Assembly: GCF_000745425.1 (NCBI RefSeq)
Contig: NZ_JQJH01000004.1
Location: 124,001-188,000 of the forward strand
DNA: 64,000 bases
Direction: 5' to 3'
Source of the DNA: Beijerinckia mobilis
GTDB taxonomy: Bacteria; Pseudomonadota; Alphaproteobacteria; Rhizobiales; Beijerinckiaceae
The position numbers and the translations under genes were made by a program. The notes below the pieces were generated by a model, which was not told the DNA's origin, searched no databases, and was given only the letters and a program-made list of their open reading frames with translations. Positions 51,619 to 62,659 of this stretch are shown piece by piece. The stretch's first letter is position 1, and every line of letters starts with the position of its first letter.

Positions 51619-52539
51619 ATGTATCCCGATCTTATTTCCCGCCTGAAAGAGGCCATGCCGGATCTGCGCGGCGAATTGCAGGCCAATGTGCCGCTCGCTC
51701 CCTGGACATGGTTTCGCGTCGGTGGCCCCGCGCAATGTGTGTATGTGGCGCCTGACGCGCAGGAACTCTCCTATTTCCTCGCCAATCTCGATCCCGACAT
51801 TCCGCTTTTCGTGCTCGGTCTCGGCTCCAATATTCTGGTGCGCGATGGCGGCATTCCCGGCGTCACCATCGCTTTCGGCCCGGCCTTTCACAAGATTGCC
51901 GTCGAAGGCGAGACGATCGCCGCTGCGGCAGCGGCGGCGGATGTCAAGATCGCCAGCACGGCGGCCATGGCAGGTCTCGGCGGCCTCACCTTCCTGCGCG
52001 GCATTCCCGGCTCTGTCGGCGGCGCGCTGAAAATGAATGCGGGTGCTTTCGGCGGCTCGATCGCCGATATTCTCATCTCCTGCGAGGGGCTCGACAGGCG
52101 CGGCGTGGTGCATCGCTACAGCGCCGCTGAAATGGGTTTCACCTACCGTCATTGCGCGATTGAGGATGTGATCTTCACCCATGCCCTGTTTCAAGGTTAT
52201 CCGGAGGATCCGGAAAAGATCCGCGCGGAAATGACCCATATCGCGCAGGAGCGCGCGAAGACACAGCCGGTGAATACGCGCACCGGCGGTTCGACCTTCA
52301 AGAATCCGGAAGGCATGAAAGCTTGGGAACTGATCGACCGCGCCGGCTGCCGGGGCCTGACGATCGGCGATGCCCAGGTCTCGGAGCTACATTGCAATTT
52401 TCTGGTTAATCGCGGTAATGCCAGCGCCACTGACCTCGAAAATCTCGGCGAGACCGTGCGGCGGCGTGTGTTCGATCAGTCGGGGATTGAACTCGAATGG
52501 GAGATCGCGCGGGTCGGGGTGCTTTATGGTGAGGGGTGA
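51619..52539 (+). CDS. murB: UDP-N-acetylenolpyruvoylglucosamine reductase
   Basis: 306-residue FAD enzyme of the short (type II) class, reducing the enolpyruvyl group to give UDP-MurNAc with NADPH. Motifs: APWTWFRVGGPAQ, VLGLGSNILVRDGGIPG, FLRGIPGSVGGALKMNAGAFG, RTGGSTFKNPEG with the catalytic Ser, and the terminal ELEWEIARVG with the catalytic Glu. The ATG at 51619 gives the usual length. It is the last gene of the cluster here; no ddl, ftsQ, ftsA or ftsZ follows. Confidence 0.95.
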   Translation: MYPDLISRLKEAMPDLRGELQANVPLAPWTWFRVGGPAQCVYVAPDAQELSYFLANLDPDIPLFVLGLGSNILVRDGGIPGVTIAFGPAFHKIAVEGETIAAAAAAADVKIASTAAMAGLGGLTFLRGIPGSVGGALKMNAGAFGGSIADILISCEGLDRRGVVHRYSAAEMGFTYRHCAIEDVIFTHALFQGYPEDPEKIRAEMTHIAQERAKTQPVNTRTGGSTFKNPEGMKAWELIDRAGCRGLTIGDAQVSELHCNFLVNRGNASATDLENLGETVRRRVFDQSGIELEWEIARVGVLYGEG

Positions 52540-52888
52540 GGAACGACGAATATGCCGATGTGTCTGATATTGTTTACGTGCATTAGTGCACATCTGATAG
52601 ATGTATGAAAATCATGTAGTATAAATGATGGATTTCTAAAACACCTATACAGAGAACTGGTCCGTAAAATGGTAACGTTATTGTAAATATTTTTTTGTGT
52701 GTATATGTGCTGTGTTGAGTATACTTTAAAATCGGGCTGTCTCTGAAGTGGTTGTGTGTCGCTCAGGTTTGTATCTGCAGGTTCTGCTGAGGAAAAACGG
52801 TTGTGTTTGAACATAATGATCATTTAGTGGATCCCTGACTTTCTATAATAGCTTAAATATAAAGAATGCTGGTAATTGGGGTATAGGC
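52540..52888. other. A+T-rich left flank of the DUF262 insertion
   Basis: 349 bases of A+T-rich sequence begin abruptly about 40 bases after the murB stop. No gene is supported; a minus-strand frame (52524-52823) has no signature. An exact TATAAT at 52844-52849 lies 40 bases before the DUF262 start, and GGGGTATAGGC precedes its ATG, so the promoter is probably here. A good -35 was not found. No direct repeat or tRNA edge was seen at either end. Confidence 0.5.
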
Positions 52889-54658
52889 ATGGCTGAGCTT
52901 TCTTCTCAACCAACTTCTGTCCAATCGGCTTATGGTTGGCATTCTGAGGAGCGTCTTTACGTTAATAGGCGTTACCAGCGGAAATTGGTTTGGACTCTTG
53001 TAGAAAAGCAAAAATTGATCGGATCAATTATGAAAAAATATCCGATCCCCGCAATTCTACTTGCAGAACAAGGGGATGGAACAGCCCGTTACGAGATCAT
53101 TGACGGTCTACAACGTCTTAATGCGATTGTATCGTTTATTGAAGGTGCTTTTCCAACAGAAGATGGACGATACTTTGATATTTCTCAGTTTCCAACAGCT
53201 AAAACAAACTGGGAGAACGGTAAATATACCCCTAATTCTCAGGAAAATCTAATTTCATCAAAGGAAGTCTCAGTTATTCTCGACTATGCTCTTGCTTTCT
53301 CTATCATGAGAAATGCGAGTAACGATGAAGTTGATGATGTTTTCGATAGAATTAATTCGTATGGTCATAGATTAAGTGAACAGGAACGTAGGCAATCTGG
53401 AAGTCAAAATGAATTTTCAGATATGGTTCGAAGTATTGCTTGTAAGATTAGAGGGGATGAATCTCAGTTGCTCCTTCCTCTATCAAAAATGCCAGAAATT
53501 TCGATAGATCTTCCGATGACCAAACATGGTTACGATGTAAAGGCAGAAGATGTATTTTGGGTGGAGCAAGGAATCTTAAAATCGACGGATCTTCGTGATA
53601 GTATGGACGAGCAATGTATTGCAGATATTGCAGCATCCATTATCGGTGGGACGGTTCTTGAGAGAGCTAAAGATGTTCTCGACAAAATTTATGAACGCAA
53701 TAGCGAAGAGTCCATTCAGCTCCTTAGTGCTATGGCTGTCTATGGTGTTGAGCGATTTGTATCTGAATTTGAATACTGTGTTAGTCAGATAGAGCTCATT
53801 TGTGAGCATGGTGGTGATACAAAGCTTCGTGATATCATCTTTGAGCATAAGAATACTAATGCGTTTCCGGCGGTATTTTCCGTTATTTTTATTGCATTTC
53901 ATGAGATAATGGTTGGAGAACGGAAATCAGTTAATGATTATGATGGATTGAAAAAAGCTGTTGATAATCTCAATCGCAGGATCGATACATCTCGAAAGTC
54001 AACCTCGTCGGAGGAACGGCGCAAGAATATCGATATTATCAAGGCGCTTATATCACCTCATTTCTCGAATGTTGATCCGTCAAGTGATATCTATGCGAAC
54101 CATTCGGCAGTTGATATCGATAATTATATTCGTTCTACCGGAATGGAGCTCTCTCGCTATGAATTGAAACAGGGCCTACTTGAGTTAGATACGGGTAGAA
54201 AATTGAATAGTGGTTTGTTATCGCGGCTTATTCAAACCGCCTGCGGAATTGCAAATAATGGCCCTGAACGCGCGGGGCGCATTATTCTAGGGGTTGCAAA
54301 CGAAGAAAAGGATGCGGAACGCATTGTCAAACTTGACGGGATCCGTGCACGTCGTGTTGGATCGTGGCACGTGGTTGGGATCGATCGAGAAGCGAAAGCG
54401 CTCGGTATTAGTCTGGAAGCTTATCACAACATAATTCGAACGGCATTCCAGAACTCAGATCTTTCTGATCCATTAAAAACAAATATCCTCTCATCAATTG
54501 ATTATAATGCCTACTATGGCTTAGGGGTTATAGTGATTTCTATCCTTCCTCAAAAAGAGCCGTCATATGTTGGAGAAGAAATGTATTGGAGGGATGGGGA
54601 CAATACAAAAATTGCAAAAGAAGCAAAACTGATCGCCGAGATAGGACGTCGCTTTTAG
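52889..54658 (+). CDS. DUF262-AlbA_2 (Schlafen-like) fusion protein, putative anti-phage defence
   Basis: 589 residues. The N-terminal half is a DUF262 (ParB/Srx-like NTPase) domain: YVNRRYQRKLVWTLVEKQKL (about 24-43), YPIPAILL, IDGLQRLNAI (71-80, a variant of the DGQQR motif) and VFDRINSYGHRLSEQERRQS (151-170). A helical middle follows. Residues about 419-575 match the AlbA_2/Schlafen-type domain: YELKQGLLELD, ACGIANNGPERAGRIILGVAN, VVGIDREAKALG and MYWRDGDNTK. The HNH (DUF1524) domain usual in GmrSD, BrxU and SspE is absent. Base composition is foreign: one sampled 60-base line (53341) has 22 G+C against 44 in murC (51241). Role in defence is inferred from domains and context. Confidence 0.8.
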   Translation: MAELSSQPTSVQSAYGWHSEERLYVNRRYQRKLVWTLVEKQKLIGSIMKKYPIPAILLAEQGDGTARYEIIDGLQRLNAIVSFIEGAFPTEDGRYFDISQFPTAKTNWENGKYTPNSQENLISSKEVSVILDYALAFSIMRNASNDEVDDVFDRINSYGHRLSEQERRQSGSQNEFSDMVRSIACKIRGDESQLLLPLSKMPEISIDLPMTKHGYDVKAEDVFWVEQGILKSTDLRDSMDEQCIADIAASIIGGTVLERAKDVLDKIYERNSEESIQLLSAMAVYGVERFVSEFEYCVSQIELICEHGGDTKLRDIIFEHKNTNAFPAVFSVIFIAFHEIMVGERKSVNDYDGLKKAVDNLNRRIDTSRKSTSSEERRKNIDIIKALISPHFSNVDPSSDIYANHSAVDIDNYIRSTGMELSRYELKQGLLELDTGRKLNSGLLSRLIQTACGIANNGPERAGRIILGVANEEKDAERIVKLDGIRARRVGSWHVVGIDREAKALGISLEAYHNIIRTAFQNSDLSDPLKTNILSSIDYNAYYGLGVIVISILPQKEPSYVGEEMYWRDGDNTKIAKEAKLIAEIGRRF

Positions 54659-54784
54659 TTGTTTAATCCTTCAATAACATTGAAAGGTGAAGGTAATTGC
54701 TATGTGTATCTATGATATAGAGACTTGAATATCAAACTGTTAAAAATTTAAGTGACATCTCACGATTTTAATAAAGAATCTTAA

Positions 54785-55402
54785 ATGTCAATGAAACTCT
54801 ATTATGCACCAGGAACTTGCGCTGTCGCCTGCTGGATCGCGCTCAAATGGGCAGACGCGGCATTCGAAGCCGTCAAGGTTGATTACGCTTCCAAGGAATT
54901 CAAGCGCATCAATCCGCTTGCGGCGGTTCCGGCGCTGGATATCGGCACCGGCCGGGCGATGACGCAAGCCGACGCCATTCTCTCCTATATCGCCGAAACG
55001 CATCCAGGCGCTGCACTCGGGCCGGATCCCGATCCGCTGGGCCGGTTCGAATTTGGCGAGACCATGGCTTTCCTGACAGGTGATTTTCACCCGGCCTTCT
55101 GGCCCTTCTTCTTTCCGGCGCGCTACACGACCGATGAATCGCAGCAGGCACTCGATCATGTTCGTGCGGCCGCCTTTGCCCGCATCGATCGGGCGATGGC
55201 GCATCTCGATGCTTTGATCGGCGAAGATGGTCATGTCTATCGTCATCGCCATACCGTCGCGGATGCCTATGCTTTCATCATGGCGCGATGGTCGGCGAAA
55301 ACGCCGAAGAGCTGGCAGGATTATCCCAACATCAGCCGGCTGTTCGCACTCATGGAAAGCGATGACGCGGTTCGTGAGGTTCTGGAACGCTCGCAAGCCT
55401 AA
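54785..55402 (+). CDS. Glutathione S-transferase
   Basis: 205-residue soluble protein. An N-terminal thioredoxin-like domain (MKLYYAPGTCAVACWIALKW, then INPLAAVPALDIGTG with the cis-Pro, and QADAILSYIAE, the Glu/Ser glutathione site) precedes an all-helical domain with TVADAYAFIMARW (about 155-167). The APGTCA start with a cysteine resembles beta-class enzymes. Codon use returns to the host pattern right at this gene, 126 bases after the insertion. Substrate unknown. Confidence 0.88.
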   Translation: MSMKLYYAPGTCAVACWIALKWADAAFEAVKVDYASKEFKRINPLAAVPALDIGTGRAMTQADAILSYIAETHPGAALGPDPDPLGRFEFGETMAFLTGDFHPAFWPFFFPARYTTDESQQALDHVRAAAFARIDRAMAHLDALIGEDGHVYRHRHTVADAYAFIMARWSAKTPKSWQDYPNISRLFALMESDDAVREVLERSQA

Positions 55403-55440
55403 CGTCGATCTTTCGGTGCGCGATCTAAATTGAAGTGTGG

Positions 55441-55490
55441 CGGCGGCTTTCCGCCGGATTTGCTTAATCCCAACAGATTGGGATCAAGCA
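55441..55490. repeat. Extragenic palindromic repeat, family 1 copy F
   Basis: CGGCGG-CTTT-CCGCCG (55441-55456) followed by TGCTTAATCCCAA (55461-55473) and TTGGGATCAAGCA (55478-55490), a 13-base stem with one mismatch. It lies between the convergent GST and chemoreceptor genes and may act as a shared terminator. Confidence 0.6.
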
Positions 55491-55499
55491 GGCATTGCA

Positions 55500-57491
55500 T
55501 CAGAGAGAAATAGCTCTCTGGTTGGCTGGTACAAGGTTGACGATCCCTGTGATGGCCGGTGCCGATTGCCGTCCACGGTCTGTTACAGCAACCGGCGTGC
55601 GGAAAGCGTGCGGGGCAACTTTTCGAAGCTCATGCCGCAATGTATCTCCGCTATCATTTTCATCGACACGGAATTGCTTGATCAGACTTGTGAGCTGCGC
55701 GGTTTCTTCCGAAAGCGAAAAGCTTGCCGATGTCGATTCTTCAACCATGGCGGCATTCTGCTGTGTCACCTGATCCATTTGATTGATGGCGGAGTTGATC
55801 TCGGTGAGGCTTGTTGCCTGTTCCTTGGCTCCGGCGGCAATTTCCGACACAATTTCATTGATCTCGATAACCTGGTGCATGATGCGATCAAGCGCCTTGC
55901 CGGTTTCTCCGACCTGTTTCACCCCATTCTCCACTTGCGCCGTCGCAGTGAAGATCAATTCCTTGATTTCCTTCGCGGCTTCTGCGGAGCGCTGGGCAAG
56001 GGCGCGGACTTCCGAGGCGACCACCGCGAAACCACGGCCGACCTCGCCCGCACGCGCTGCTTCCACACCGGCATTCAGCGCGAGGAGGTTTGTCTGGAAT
56101 GCGATTTCGTCGATGACGCCGATGATCTGTGTGACTTGTTCCGAAGATTTGGCGATGGCATTCATCGCCGCGACGGCCTGACCGACAATGATGGCGCTGT
56201 TTTTTGCGTCGCTGTCGGCGGCGGTGACAACCCCAAGGGCATGGTCTGCACCCTCTGCCGATTTCTTGACCGTGGTCGTGATTGTATCAAGCGCCGCCGC
56301 TGTTTGTTCAAGGCTCGCCGCCTGCTGCTCGGTCCTCCGGGAGAGATCGTCGGAAGCCGTTGAGATTTCATTGGTGCCGGAGCGGATGGTCTGTGCGCTG
56401 GCAACGATGGCGCACATGGTCTGCCGCAATTTGTTCGCCGCTTCATTGAAATCATCGCGGATCTGAACGTATGACGCCGAAAAATCGTCATCCAGGCGGC
56501 TCGTCAGGTCGCCGCCGGCAAGGCGTTTCAGACCTTCGGCAAGACGCTCCATTGCCTCCGCCTGTTCGGCTGCCGCCTTGGCGCGAATGTCTTCATTCCT
56601 CTGACGTTCGGCTTCGGCGAGTGCGCGCGATTCCGCCGCAGCGGCTTCGCTTTCACGCAATTTAAAACCATTGTCCTTGAACACCTGTACAGCCTGGGCC
56701 ATGGAGCCGATTTCATCGCGGCGGGTCTGGCCATCGATAACAACCGAGAGATCACCCTTGGCCAAAGCAGCCATGCGCTCGCCAAGACGCACAAGCGGTT
56801 TGGCAATCTGTGTGCTGGAAATCCAGTAAGACAGGCCACCGGCGACGAGAGTTGCGATGATGCCGACAATGGTGAGAAGGACGAATGTTTCCGAGGCCTT
56901 GCGGCTCAATTCATCGGCGCGAGCCTTGCTCTCGGCGCGCAGGCGCTGGTTGTAGGCCTTAAGATCAAGACCAAGTTGCATGACGTTCAAAAATATCGGT
57001 TCGGCCAGTTTGGCGCCGGAAGCCATTTGGTCAAGCTCTTCCGGCTTCAGCTTGGCCCCGCTCTCAAGGCTTGGGCTATCGATAGCGATCCGGAACGGCT
57101 TTTCAGCTGCGGCCCTAAGCGCATTGAAACGCGAACGGATGGCTTCGATTTCGACCGCATTGTCCGGCAGTTCCTTTCGAGCCATGTCCAGCAGGCGATC
57201 GACATTCTCGGAAAGCTCCGCGAAATCCTTGCGGATGGCTTTGCCGATCTCTGTATCCGTATCGAAAATCAGGAGACCCGCGACATCGGCATTCAGCGAC
57301 ATGATCGTGCGACCGAGGCGAGCAATGGCATTCGCACCGGTTTCTCGATGCGCAATCAATTCGGTACTCACGGCGCTGAGGGTGGAAAGATTGATAACAG
57401 CGATAGCGACCATGGTTGCGACTGTAAAGCACATGACCAGAACGGGAAGCAGTGCCTTCGTTCGCAGCGAAAAATTTTCCATGGTAATCAT
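55500..57491 (-). CDS. Methyl-accepting chemotaxis protein
   Basis: Membrane chemoreceptor of about 660 residues. I use the ATG at 57491 (MITMENFSLRTKALLP); the frame is open to 57566 and the exact start is uncertain. First helix LLPVLVMCFTVATMVAIAVI, a periplasmic four-helix bundle of about 150 residues, second helix ETFVLLTIVGIIATLVAGGLSYWI, then HAMP (AKPLVRLGERMAALAKGDLS...), a second HAMP-like unit (LAGGDLTSRLDDDF) and the signalling hairpin tip EIAFQTNLLALNAGVEAARAG. No other che gene is nearby. Ligand unknown; no pentapeptide tether is seen. Confidence 0.92.
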   Translation of the reverse strand: MITMENFSLRTKALLPVLVMCFTVATMVAIAVINLSTLSAVSTELIAHRETGANAIARLGRTIMSLNADVAGLLIFDTDTEIGKAIRKDFAELSENVDRLLDMARKELPDNAVEIEAIRSRFNALRAAAEKPFRIAIDSPSLESGAKLKPEELDQMASGAKLAEPIFLNVMQLGLDLKAYNQRLRAESKARADELSRKASETFVLLTIVGIIATLVAGGLSYWISSTQIAKPLVRLGERMAALAKGDLSVVIDGQTRRDEIGSMAQAVQVFKDNGFKLRESEAAAAESRALAEAERQRNEDIRAKAAAEQAEAMERLAEGLKRLAGGDLTSRLDDDFSASYVQIRDDFNEAANKLRQTMCAIVASAQTIRSGTNEISTASDDLSRRTEQQAASLEQTAAALDTITTTVKKSAEGADHALGVVTAADSDAKNSAIIVGQAVAAMNAIAKSSEQVTQIIGVIDEIAFQTNLLALNAGVEAARAGEVGRGFAVVASEVRALAQRSAEAAKEIKELIFTATAQVENGVKQVGETGKALDRIMHQVIEINEIVSEIAAGAKEQATSLTEINSAINQMDQVTQQNAAMVEESTSASFSLSEETAQLTSLIKQFRVDENDSGDTLRHELRKVAPHAFRTPVAVTDRGRQSAPAITGIVNLVPANQRAISL

Positions 57492-57769
57492 TCCAGGACC
57501 ATCACGATAGACCGATGTATAATCATTCGACATTAAAGGGCGTTTAAAAGAAGCCAGAGAATACAATTGAAATCTGAAAGGAGGTTTTCATGTGCTCGCC
57601 AATGCCTGCATTGGTCAGGAGGCGGGATGCTTGATGTGCCTATCAGAAAAGGTTGGCATGTCATTCACAACCTCTTCCCTGTCGCGGTGGCCGATACGGG
57701 TATCATGACGCGATGGTCAGTGGGAGCTGCGGTACATCGTCGGCAATGGACAAGCTTGCAAAAAATAAA

Positions 57770-57809
57770 TAGCTAGCTAATAATAAGTGCGCTCTTTTAT
57801 AAAACGCGC
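57770..57809. promoter_or_regulatory. Candidate MarR operator palindromes
   Basis: TAGCTAGCTA (57770-57779) and GCGC-TC-TTTTATAAAA-C-GCGC (57789-57809, core 57795-57804) lie 80-120 bases before the MarR gene. Autoregulation of MarR-efflux operons through such palindromes is common. No binding consensus was available to confirm them. The rest of 57492-57886 has no supported gene. Confidence 0.35.
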
Positions 57810-57886
57810 GTAATCGCTTTGGGCGGATATGAGGTCTTATATCTGCTCTGTTCGAGCTATAGGCTCCGGTTGAAGGGGAGGGGGCG

Positions 57887-58360
57887 TTGCCCGCGAGCAG
57901 GAAGGAAGCGCAGCTTCGTCAGCACTTTACATTCACGCTTTTGCAGGCGGCACGCGCCTGGCGTCGTTGCGCCAATGTCGTCGTTGAAACCTATGGCCTC
58001 TCTGAAGCCACGGCATTGGCCCTCGTCTTCATCGGGCGGGCGAAGGAAGAGCCGCGTCAGTCTGAGCTTGCGGCGACGCTGGCAATCGAGGGGCCGACCC
58101 TTGTGCGCCTGCTCGATCAATTATGCGCTCTTGGTCTTGTGACCCGGCGCGAGGATCCGCACGATCGGCGGGCCAAAGTGCTCGGCTTGACTGCAGCCGG
58201 CCGCGATGCCGTCATGGCGATCGAGGACGAACTCGATGGCCTGCGTGCAGAGGTGCTCAAAAAAATCGATGTCGCGGATCTTGAAGCGGGCCTGCGGGTC
58301 TTCGGTGCGATCCTCAATCATACGCCGCACATGCGTATCCGTCAGGAGATCGAGGCATGA
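57887..58360 (+). CDS. MarR family transcriptional regulator
   Basis: 157-residue winged-helix repressor. A TTG start at 57887 is chosen because a strong ribosome site (AAGGGGAGGGGGCG) sits right before it and the protein then begins normally. The wHTH spans QSELAATLAIEGPTLVRLLDQLCALGLVTRREDPHDRRAKVLGLT (about 64-108), the classic MarR recognition helix and wing with DxRxxR. It overlaps the FUSC gene by four bases, so it most likely controls that exporter. Confidence 0.92.
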   Translation: MPASRKEAQLRQHFTFTLLQAARAWRRCANVVVETYGLSEATALALVFIGRAKEEPRQSELAATLAIEGPTLVRLLDQLCALGLVTRREDPHDRRAKVLGLTAAGRDAVMAIEDELDGLRAEVLKKIDVADLEAGLRVFGAILNHTPHMRIRQEIEA

Positions 58361-60396
58361 CTCTTCCCAATCACCGGGACTGGATCTTTGCCTTCAAGAC
58401 GTTTCTGGCGGCGATCCTCGCATTATATGTCGCCCTCATGTTCGATCTGCCGCGTCCCTATTGGGCCATGGCGACGGTTTACATCACCAGCCAGATGCTT
58501 GCCGGTGCGACGCGGGCGAAAGCCGCCTATCGCGTTGCCGGGACGCTCTGCGGTGCGGCGATGGCGATCCTCATCATTCCCAATCTCGTCAATGCGCCCT
58601 TCCTGCTCTGCACCGCCATCGCTTTGTGGGTTGCTTTCTGCCTTTATTGCTCGCTGCTCGACCGGACGCCACGCAGCTATCTTTTCATTCTGTCGGGTTA
58701 TACGGCCGCGCTCATCGGCTTTCCCGCCGTCGATGAGCCAGGAGCCATTTTCGACCTTGCCGTTTCCCGGGCCGAAGAAATTTCGATTGGCATCATCTGC
58801 GCCAGCCTCATATCCATTCTCATTCTGCCGCGGACAGTCCGTGAGGTCGTTGCTGATCGGATCGAGGAATGGTGTGCGGAGGCCGATCAGCTCGTTCTGA
58901 AGATTTGCGGCACGGAGGGGCTTGGGCAATTGCATGCGACCTTCCTGCGGCTCGCCGGCGGCGTTCTGTCGCTCGAGGCATTTCTCAAGCAGATTGCCTA
59001 TGAGGCTTCGATCAAGCGGCATTCGGTCGAGGCTCTGGCAATCTTGCGTCAGCATATGCTGGTGTTGCTGCCAATCGCTTCCGGGATCTCCGACCGTATC
59101 CGCATACTCAAACAGCATTCCGCTTTTCCGGTTGAGGCGGATCATTTGATAGCGGATTTGAGAAACTGGCTGCGTGGCGATGATACATCCGTCGTCTCGC
59201 CGATGCTTTTGCGCGCGACGGCCGAGGCGGCTAAACCGGCGCCGGCCAAGGATTGGAATACGCTTCTCACCATGAGTCTCATCGCGCAGATCGAACATTT
59301 CATCGATTTGCAGGAAGATATTCGCAGGCTCAAGAAACATGTCGCCGATGGCAGGCGGCTGCCGGAGCTGAAATTTCCCTATACGCGTTCAACCAAAGCC
59401 ATTCGCCATCGAGATCATAGTCTGGCGTTCCGTTCCGCTTTGGCGGTCTTTGTTACCATCCTTGTGATTTGCGGTTTCTGGATTTTCTCCGGCTGGTCCA
59501 TTGATGGATCTGGCGCGGCGATGATGGCGGCCGTCGCCTGCTGTTTCTTCGCGACCATGGATGATCCGGCGCCTGCCATTTTTAAATTCGCGAATTCCTC
59601 AATCATTGGCGCCCTTTGGGCGGCGATCTATCTTTTCGCCTTGCTGCCGCGGGCGACCAATTTCGAAATGCTCGCCTTCATGCTGGCGCCGGCGCTCTTG
59701 ATCTGTGGTGCCTTGATGCATCATCCGAAGGCCGCGCTTTACGCCATGGGCGGTGCGGTGATCGGCCTGACACTGCTCGCCTTGCATTCGGTTTATGGGG
59801 CGGATTTCGCCGTTTTCCTCAATTCCGCCTTGTCTGTCACGATTGGCATGTGGGTCGCGGCGATTGTCACGCGGTTGATCCGCTCGGTGGATGAAAGCGC
59901 GACCGCGCGTCGGCTCGTCACGCTCAATCGCGCTTTGCTCGTCGATGTCGCGCGTGGGCAAAAGCGTCACGACGGTTTCGGGACAGCCGCCCTGATGCTC
60001 GACCGTCTCGGCCTTATCGCGGCGCGTCTGAAGCGGCCGGGAATGGTGGAGGAATTGCAACCGGAAGCGTTTCTCTCCGAGATCCGTGCTGCCATCAATA
60101 TTGCCGAGATCAAACAGGCGCGGCACCGCCAACCCCAAGCGATCCGGCAGACACTCGACCGGATCCTTGATGCCGCTATCGGCCATTTTGGTGGTTCCGT
60201 CCGCATGCAAACACGAACGCTTCTCGAGGAGATCGACGCCGGACTTAACAGCGTGAGTGTTGATGCGGAGCCGGACCTCTGTGCGCGGATTGTTGGTCTG
60301 CGCGTCGCTCTGTTTCCGGATGCGCCGCCGTTTGAACCGATGCCGTTGGGCGAGAAGGACAGCAGAGATCCATTGCTTCTGGTGCCGGTTTCGTAG
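58357..60396 (+). CDS. FUSC family inner-membrane exporter (AaeB-like)
   Basis: 679 residues with two membrane blocks, each of about six helices: residues 10-155 (FAFKTFLAAILALYVALMFDLPRPYWAMATVYI) and about 360-500 (ALAVFVTILVICGFWIFSGW), separated and followed by helical cytoplasmic regions. This is the FUSC architecture of aromatic carboxylic acid exporters such as AaeB. The usual DUF1656 and HlyD-type partner genes are absent, so either partners are elsewhere or it works alone. Control by the coupled MarR is likely. Confidence 0.88.
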   Translation: MTLPNHRDWIFAFKTFLAAILALYVALMFDLPRPYWAMATVYITSQMLAGATRAKAAYRVAGTLCGAAMAILIIPNLVNAPFLLCTAIALWVAFCLYCSLLDRTPRSYLFILSGYTAALIGFPAVDEPGAIFDLAVSRAEEISIGIICASLISILILPRTVREVVADRIEEWCAEADQLVLKICGTEGLGQLHATFLRLAGGVLSLEAFLKQIAYEASIKRHSVEALAILRQHMLVLLPIASGISDRIRILKQHSAFPVEADHLIADLRNWLRGDDTSVVSPMLLRATAEAAKPAPAKDWNTLLTMSLIAQIEHFIDLQEDIRRLKKHVADGRRLPELKFPYTRSTKAIRHRDHSLAFRSALAVFVTILVICGFWIFSGWSIDGSGAAMMAAVACCFFATMDDPAPAIFKFANSSIIGALWAAIYLFALLPRATNFEMLAFMLAPALLICGALMHHPKAALYAMGGAVIGLTLLALHSVYGADFAVFLNSALSVTIGMWVAAIVTRLIRSVDESATARRLVTLNRALLVDVARGQKRHDGFGTAALMLDRLGLIAARLKRPGMVEELQPEAFLSEIRAAINIAEIKQARHRQPQAIRQTLDRILDAAIGHFGGSVRMQTRTLLEEIDAGLNSVSVDAEPDLCARIVGLRVALFPDAPPFEPMPLGEKDSRDPLLLVPVS

Positions 60397-60397
60397 C

Positions 60398-60428
60398 GAT
60401 GCGATTGCTCCTCTGACGAGCAGAAGCA

Positions 60429-60430
<2 letters not shown>
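60398..60430. terminator. Possible bidirectional terminator
   Basis: Imperfect hairpin GATGC...TGCTC-CTCTGAC-GAGCA...GCATC between the convergent FUSC and ligA genes, touching the ligA stop codon. There is no clear T run on either side, so support is structural only. Confidence 0.35.
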
Positions 60431-62537
<2,107 letters not shown>

Positions 62538-62659
62538 TTAACATGGGGAGGCCATGGGCGAGAAGGGGGCGTTCCCTTTCAGGCCGCCGGCAGCCCAACG
62601 TGATGCGCAGGCCGCTGCCTGCCGCAGACACACAGGGGCGCCGCCGGATGACTAGAGGT

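Noticed and set aside
50163-51686. 507-residue minus-strand ORF over murC
   Set aside because: Full-length antisense shadow of murC; no family wording.
52524-52823. 99-residue minus-strand ORF in the A+T-rich flank, as an antitoxin or partner of the DUF262 gene
   Set aside because: No ribosome site, starts and ends without a domain pattern, and overlaps the murB 3' end; composition alone explains it.
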